Assembly (NCBI GenBank): GCA_024405645.1
Contig: JAKSOJ010000035.1
Location: 1 to 9,383 of the forward strand
DNA length: 9,383 bases
Reading direction: 5' to 3'
DNA from: Phascolarctobacterium sp.
GTDB taxonomy: Bacteria > Bacillota > Negativicutes > Acidaminococcales > Acidaminococcaceae
Under the pieces are notes generated by a model. That model saw nothing but the letters and a program-made list of their open reading frames with translations, made no database searches and was not told the origin of the DNA. Below, one piece after another: positions 5,963 through 9,383 of the stretch. The number at the start of each line of letters is the position of its first letter. The first letter of the stretch is position 1. The translations under genes and the position numbers were made by a program.

Positions 5963-7276
5963 TTAGATAATTTCACCAATTAAAGCATCTGCTTCAGTAC
6001 CAGTAATATTTACATTGCAGATTTTATTGCTTAATTCTTTGGTTCCAGGAACAATCACGCGGAAATACTCACTGCAAAGGCCTTCCATGTGTCCAGCATC
6101 AACCGGTTGTTCAAAAAGAACACTAACAGTTTTGCCAACCATCGCATTCAAAGATGCTTGCACCAACTCGTTGTCGATTACACCCAAACGTGTTGCGCGT
6201 TCGGCCTTAACCTTTTCTTCAACCTGGTTTGGCATGCTTTCAGCAGGAGTTCCTTTTCTCTTGCTATAGGGGAAAATATGCATTTTGGTGAATGCGCATT
6301 CCTTGGCAAAATCCATGGTTACTGCAAAATCTTCCTCGGTTTCACCAGGGAAGCCTACAATTACGTCAGTGGTAATGGATACTCCAGGCACCTTAGCACG
6401 AATATCAGCCAAAAGATTTTTAAATTTAGCAGTATCGTAAGGACGATGCATTGCACTTAAAATTTTGTCGCAACCACTTTGGAGAGGCAAATGCAATTGT
6501 TTTGCAAATCTCGGTTCAGTAGCCATCAAATCCAAAAGTCTAGGTTCAACCTCTACGGATTCAAGAGAACCCAAGCGTAATCTCTCCAAGCCTTCTACGG
6601 ACAGAGCTGCGCAAACTGCGTCATACAAAGAAATATTGATGCCATCCTTGCGCAATTCCTTGCCATAACAGCCCAAATGAATGCCAATGAGGACAATTTC
6701 CTTGTAGCCAGCACTAACAAGCTTTGCAACCTCTTCCTTGATTCCCTCAATGCTACGAGAACGCAAAGGACCACGTGCAAAAGGAATAATGCAATAGGTA
6801 CAATATTGGTTGCAGCCTTCTTGAATTTTCAAGAAAGCACGAGTTTTATCGGTTTCTGTGCCAACACCAAGCTCTTCAAACTTGGTATCCACAGTCATTT
6901 TTTGAACATTGTCTAGAACTGCATCCTGCTTTTCAGCAAGCGCCTTTTCAACTAAATCTACAATACCAGTTCTATCTTTATTGCCCAAAATAACATCAAC
7001 GCCTTCAATAGCGCGAACTTCATCTGGAGCAGTTTGCGGATAGCAACCAGTTACAACGGTCAGAGCTAAAGGATTATGACGAACACTACGTCGAATGATT
7101 TGGCGAGACTTACGCTGACCTTCATTGGTTACTACACAGGTATTAACCAAATAGATGTCAGCATCTTCATTAAAGGGAACTACTTCGTAGCCCCTAGCCT
7201 TGAAGAGAGCCTCCATACTGGCAGTATCCGCTTGATTAACCTTACAGCCCAAGGTATAAAAAGCTATTTTCTTCAT
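5963..7276 (-). CDS. mtaB: tRNA N6-threonylcarbamoyladenosine(37)-C2 methylthiotransferase MtaB
   Basis: A radical-SAM enzyme that adds a methylthio group to t6A37 (giving ms2t6A) of ANN-decoding tRNAs. At 437 residues it has the usual three parts. The N-terminal MTTase domain begins YTLGCKVNQADT with C11, C47 and C78 as cluster ligands. The radical SAM domain has C155, C159 and C162 in GCNQYCTYC, followed by IIPFARGPLRSRS. A TRAM domain covers roughly the last 65 residues. Further support comes from HLPLQSGCDKIL, DVIVGFPGETEEDF and HIFPYSKRKGTPA. GCKVNQADT rather than the MiaB/RimO-type opening, and the position after rsmE, favour MtaB. Its ATG overlaps the rsmE stop by one base (TAATG) with GGGAG 7 bases upstream, so translation is probably coupled. 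Confidence 0.95.
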   Translation of the reverse strand: MKKIAFYTLGCKVNQADTASMEALFKARGYEVVPFNEDADIYLVNTCVVTNEGQRKSRQIIRRSVRHNPLALTVVTGCYPQTAPDEVRAIEGVDVILGNKDRTGIVDLVEKALAEKQDAVLDNVQKMTVDTKFEELGVGTETDKTRAFLKIQEGCNQYCTYCIIPFARGPLRSRSIEGIKEEVAKLVSAGYKEIVLIGIHLGCYGKELRKDGINISLYDAVCAALSVEGLERLRLGSLESVEVEPRLLDLMATEPRFAKQLHLPLQSGCDKILSAMHRPYDTAKFKNLLADIRAKVPGVSITTDVIVGFPGETEEDFAVTMDFAKECAFTKMHIFPYSKRKGTPAESMPNQVEEKVKAERATRLGVIDNELVQASLNAMVGKTVSVLFEQPVDAGHMEGLCSEYFRVIVPGTKELSNKICNVNITGTEADALIGEII

Positions 7277-8022
7277 TAATATTCTCCCAAATCCCCAGTC
7301 TCGTAAAAGATAGCAGACATTGCCACAAGTCCTGCGGTTTCTGCTCTAAGAATGCGTCTGCCCAAGGAAACGGGCACAGCACCAGCACTTCTTGCTAGTT
7401 CAAGCTCACTCTCAGAAATTCCACCTTCTGGACCAATAATCAAAAGTAAATCATCAATTTTATCCTGCTCAATTGCATTTTTCAGAGCAGATTTCAAGCT
7501 AGTTTGGTCTTCACATTCATAAGCGATAATTTTGGTTGCACAATCGTTAGCAGCAAGCATCTCTTTCACGCTCATAACGGACTGCACCTCGGGGATAATG
7601 TCACGCTTGCTTTGTTTAGCTGCAGATTCAGCAATCTTTTGCCAACGTTCCACCTTTTTATCAGCCTTGGGTCCATCCAAACGCACTACGGAATGCTCCA
7701 TAGCCACAGGAACAACACTTGTAGCGCCAAGCTCAACTGCCTTTTGGATGATGAATTCCATCTTCTCGCCCTTGGCAAGACCTTGTGCTAAGGTAATCTT
7801 CACACGTGGCTCATGGCTTTCTGCAATGATTTCAAAATCCCTGACTTTAACACATTCAGCATCAATAAAAGAAATTTTCCCTAAAGCAGATATACCATCA
7901 TCACTGACGATTTGCAATTCATCGCCAATGGTCATGCGCAAAACCTTGGAAATATGCTTGGCATCCACACCAGTAATAGTCATTTCGTCCCCAAAAAGCT
8001 GAGGCACAAAAAATCTATGCAT
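7276..8022 (-). CDS. rsmE: 16S rRNA (uracil1498-N3)-methyltransferase RsmE
   Basis: Methylates N3 of U1498 in helix 44 of 16S rRNA, with SAM bound in a SPOUT (trefoil-knot) fold. 248 residues, typical for RsmE. The N-terminal PUA-like part begins MHRFFVPQLF and includes HISKVLRMTIGDEL (23-36). The SPOUT part shows LAQGLAKGEKMEFIIQKAVELG (78-99), AESAAKQSKR (131-140), IGPEGG (196-201) and the knot motif LGRRILRAETA (220-230), the most diagnostic for the family. The gene starts one base after the prmA stop (TAAGATG), with AAGGTG inside the prmA end as its binding site, and its own stop overlaps mtaB, so the three are one coupled unit. No internal promoter was seen. Confidence 0.96.
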   Translation of the reverse strand: MHRFFVPQLFGDEMTITGVDAKHISKVLRMTIGDELQIVSDDGISALGKISFIDAECVKVRDFEIIAESHEPRVKITLAQGLAKGEKMEFIIQKAVELGATSVVPVAMEHSVVRLDGPKADKKVERWQKIAESAAKQSKRDIIPEVQSVMSVKEMLAANDCATKIIAYECEDQTSLKSALKNAIEQDKIDDLLLIIGPEGGISESELELARSAGAVPVSLGRRILRAETAGLVAMSAIFYETGDLGEY

Positions 8023-8023
8023 C

Positions 8024-8962
8024 TTACATCACCTTGCTCATTTGCATAACAACCCAACCACCGCGATGGTCGATGTTGTCAACCTTGAGACCAACCTCTT
8101 TAGCCTTCGCTTCAATCTCCGGCACGCGTTCTTCAATGATGCCACTAGCTAAGAAAATACCATCATCCTTGAGACGCAGAGGAACATCTTGCAGGAACAG
8201 AAGAATGATTTCAGCAATAATATTAGCCAAAATCAAATCTGCTTGACCGCTAGTACCAGCGAGCAAATCGCCTTGACGTACATCAATAATATGGGAAAGT
8301 CCGTTGTCTTTAATGTTTTCTTGCGCTACGCGAACAGCAACTGCATCAATATCAACAGCAACAATTTCCTTTGCTCCTAAAAGTGCGGAAGCAATTGCCA
8401 GAATACCACTGCCAGTACCAACATCATAAACAGTCATACCAGGCTTTAAAACGCGTTCAATATTTTCCATGCACATATTGGTGGTATGGTGAGTACCAGT
8501 ACCAAATGCCATGCCAGGATCAATTTTAATAATCTTTTCGCCAGGCTTAGCTTCGTAATCTTCCCAGCTAGGTTTAATTACGAGGCTCTTGCCAACGTGA
8601 GTAGTATGGAAATATTGCTTCCATTCGTTAGCCCAATCCTTTTCAGCCAATTTACGGAAACGAGTATTGCCAAAGCGATAATTACCAATGCGCTCTTCGA
8701 TAGCCATGAGGCCTGCATCAATGAAAGCCAGACGACCATTGAGCTCTTCGTCATCGGGATAATATGCACTAACAGTAACGATTTCGGTATTCATTTGTTC
8801 AGGAATATCGGTTAATTCCCAGGTTCCACTATTACGCAAATCGTTAATAAGCTGAGGGTCTTCAATAGCAACGCCTTTAGTTCCAGCGCTAATCAAAACA
8901 TCGGAAACTGCTTCTACAGCTTCGTGGGTAACAGCAACATTTACTTCAATCCAATTATTCAT
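8024..8962 (-). CDS. prmA: Ribosomal protein L11 methyltransferase PrmA
   Basis: Methylates ribosomal protein L11 at several amino groups using SAM. The 312-residue length fits the Firmicutes form. The N-terminal L11-recognition domain opens MNNWIEVNVAV and is followed by a linker with RKLAEKDWANEWKQYF (103-118). The methyltransferase domain includes DPGMAFGTGTH (148-158), the PrmA signature, SAM motif I DVGTGSGILAI (180-190), the acidic VAVDIDAVAV (201-210), and LANI (245-248), the catalytic-loop equivalent. AGGAG (8975-8971) stands 8 bases before the ATG. In many Firmicutes prmA follows dnaJ; here it is the first gene of the cluster, behind its own promoter and divergent from a potassium transporter gene. 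Methylation of L11 is dispensable in the organisms where it was tested. Confidence 0.96.
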   Translation of the reverse strand: MNNWIEVNVAVTHEAVEAVSDVLISAGTKGVAIEDPQLINDLRNSGTWELTDIPEQMNTEIVTVSAYYPDDEELNGRLAFIDAGLMAIEERIGNYRFGNTRFRKLAEKDWANEWKQYFHTTHVGKSLVIKPSWEDYEAKPGEKIIKIDPGMAFGTGTHHTTNMCMENIERVLKPGMTVYDVGTGSGILAIASALLGAKEIVAVDIDAVAVRVAQENIKDNGLSHIIDVRQGDLLAGTSGQADLILANIIAEIILLFLQDVPLRLKDDGIFLASGIIEERVPEIEAKAKEVGLKVDNIDHRGGWVVMQMSKVM

Positions 8963-8987
8963 GTTATATTCTCCTATTTCAAAAACG

Positions 8988-9014
8988 CTTATAGCATGAG
9001 CTATGCGTTGTCAA
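8988..9014 (-). promoter_or_regulatory. prmA operon promoter
   Basis: On the minus strand TTGACA (9014-9009) precedes an extended -10, TGCTATAAG (8996-8988). The spacer is only 15 bases, shorter than ideal, which the TGn extension may compensate. The predicted start near 8981 gives a leader of about 19 bases containing AGGAG. A second possible -10 (TATAAT, 9033-9028) lies upstream with a weak -35. An inverted repeat ATAGC/GCTAT (8991-8995, 9000-9004) overlaps the -10 and the spacer. Confidence 0.6.
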
Positions 9015-9073
9015 CACGTCATACGCCATTATATTTTACCATATTTTACAAATAAATTCTAAATAAACTTCAC

Positions 9074-9116
9074 AAGTAAAGTTACTTTCTTCTTATATAA
9101 CTTTCAGAAAAGTTAT
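9074..9116. promoter_or_regulatory. Two inverted repeats sharing AAAGTTA, candidate operator
   Basis: Two perfect inverted repeats lie upstream of the potassium transporter gene: AAGTAA-AG-TTACTT (9074-9087) and ATAACTTT-CAGA-AAAGTTAT (9097-9116). The heptamer AAAGTTA occurs at 9078-9084 and 9109-9115 on plus and at 9104-9098 on minus; the two plus copies are 31 bases apart, about three helical turns. The second repeat fills the -35/spacer region and touches the TG of the extended -10, a position suited to a repressor. No known regulator is recognised. Confidence 0.4.
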
Positions 9117-9124
9117 GTTATAAT
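9116..9124 (+). promoter_or_regulatory. Extended -10 promoter for the TrkH/KtrB gene
   Basis: TGTTATAAT is a perfect extended -10 (TG 9116-9117, TATAAT 9119-9124) without a recognisable -35. A start near 9131 gives a leader of about 38 bases, too short for a riboswitch. The binding site is weak (GGTG at 9157-9160, 8 bases before the ATG). Confidence 0.6.
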
Positions 9125-9168
9125 TGTAAGTTAGAAGTTTGTAAATAAAAATTAATGGTGTAAATATT

Positions 9169-9383
9169 ATGCATTTTTTAAGATGGTTTTTTTCATTAAA
9201 CCGTAGTTTCCTCATCTCACTTAGCTTTGTTGTGTTAATCGCAATGGGCACAGCATTGCTATCACTTCCAGGAATTACTACCACTGGAAAAAGCCTTCCC
9301 CTAATCGATGCACTCTTCATGGCGACAAGTGCTTCCACAGTAACTGGTTTTGCTGTTATTAATATCAGCACAGAACTAAATCG
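9169..9383 (+). CDS. TrkH/KtrB-family potassium uptake channel subunit, N-terminal part (runs off the window)
   Basis: 71 complete codons plus two bases are present; the rest lies beyond the right edge. The product is the membrane subunit of a potassium uptake system, which normally works with a cytoplasmic NAD/nucleotide-binding partner (KtrA/TrkA). A first membrane helix spans about residues 13-33 and ends in LLSLPGITTTGKSLPLIDALF. This leads into the first pore loop, MATSASTVTGFAVIN (51-65), whose TVTGF carries the selectivity-filter glycine (G60). The very short N-terminus before this helix is closer to KtrB/NtpJ than to proteobacterial TrkH, but the subtype cannot be fixed from this fragment. 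The ATG at 9169 is used because the ATG at 9154 meets a stop after two codons. The gene diverges from prmA and has its own extended -10 promoter. Confidence 0.9.
   Translation, partial: MHFLRWFFSLNRSFLISLSFVVLIAMGTALLSLPGITTTGKSLPLIDALFMATSASTVTGFAVINISTELN

Noticed and set aside
7532..8002. 156-codon open frame on the plus strand opposite rsmE
   Set aside because: It is a frame shadow of the clearly homologous rsmE gene, low in complexity, with no binding site.
9125..9168. c-di-AMP (ydaO/kimA type) riboswitch upstream of the potassium transporter gene
   Set aside because: Only about 38 bases separate the predicted start from the ATG, far too short for that riboswitch, and none of its structure is visible.
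9093..9371. 92-residue open frame on the minus strand antisense to the transporter gene
   Set aside because: It mirrors the well-supported KtrB/TrkH reading frame and has no recognisable family or binding site.

Overview
The window looks like chromosomal housekeeping DNA from a low-GC bacterium of the Firmicutes lineage. The evidence is the AT-rich intergenic DNA, strong AGGAGG-type ribosome binding sites with GTG/TTG as well as ATG starts, extended -10 promoters (TGnTATAAT), and the family order prmA-rsmE-mtaB-HIT-rpsU-yqeY, which is a Firmicutes arrangement. The DUF4127 protein together with a coiled-coil 'ATPase'-type gene beside coaD makes a Negativicutes or clostridial relative my best guess. 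That placement is inference and I would not name a genus. I see no mobile element, CRISPR array, tRNA, rRNA or prophage gene.

Layout from left to right. (1) tmcAL (+, 119-1279), a tRNA(Met) wobble-cytidine acetate ligase, is preceded by an extended -10 promoter and ends at a two-way terminator (about 1280-1305). (2) Facing it is a minus-strand group rsmD - coaD - coiled-coil gene (3058 down to 1316): 16S rRNA m2G966 methyltransferase, the coenzyme A biosynthesis enzyme PPAT, and a small coiled-coil protein of unknown role. (3) Diverging from rsmD across a 67-base gap with overlapping -10 elements is a membrane-anchored DUF4127 protein (+, 3126-4739), the least understood gene here. It ends in a 15-bp two-way terminator hairpin. 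(4) A long minus-strand cluster runs from 8962 to 4782: prmA - rsmE - mtaB - HIT protein - rpsU - yqeY. prmA, rsmE and mtaB are tightly coupled (1-base gap, then 1-base overlap). rpsU has its own promoter that matches the sigma-A consensus exactly (TTGACA, 17 bases, TATAAT) and a roughly 79-base leader with competing AGGG/CCCT pairings. (5) At the right edge, diverging from prmA, is the N-terminal 71 codons of a TrkH/KtrB-family potassium-channel subunit (+, 9169 to beyond the window), whose promoter overlaps a perfect 8-bp inverted repeat.

Functionally the window is dominated by ribosome and tRNA maturation: TmcAL (ac4C34), RsmD (m2G966), PrmA (L11 methylation), RsmE (m3U1498), MtaB (ms2t6A37) and ribosomal protein bS21. 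CoA synthesis and potassium uptake sit alongside. No wholly new system is evident. The most interesting leads are the rpsU leader (possible autoregulation or switch), the inverted-repeat operator in front of the potassium transporter, the overlapping divergent promoter between rsmD and the DUF4127 gene, and the DUF4127 and coiled-coil proteins themselves.
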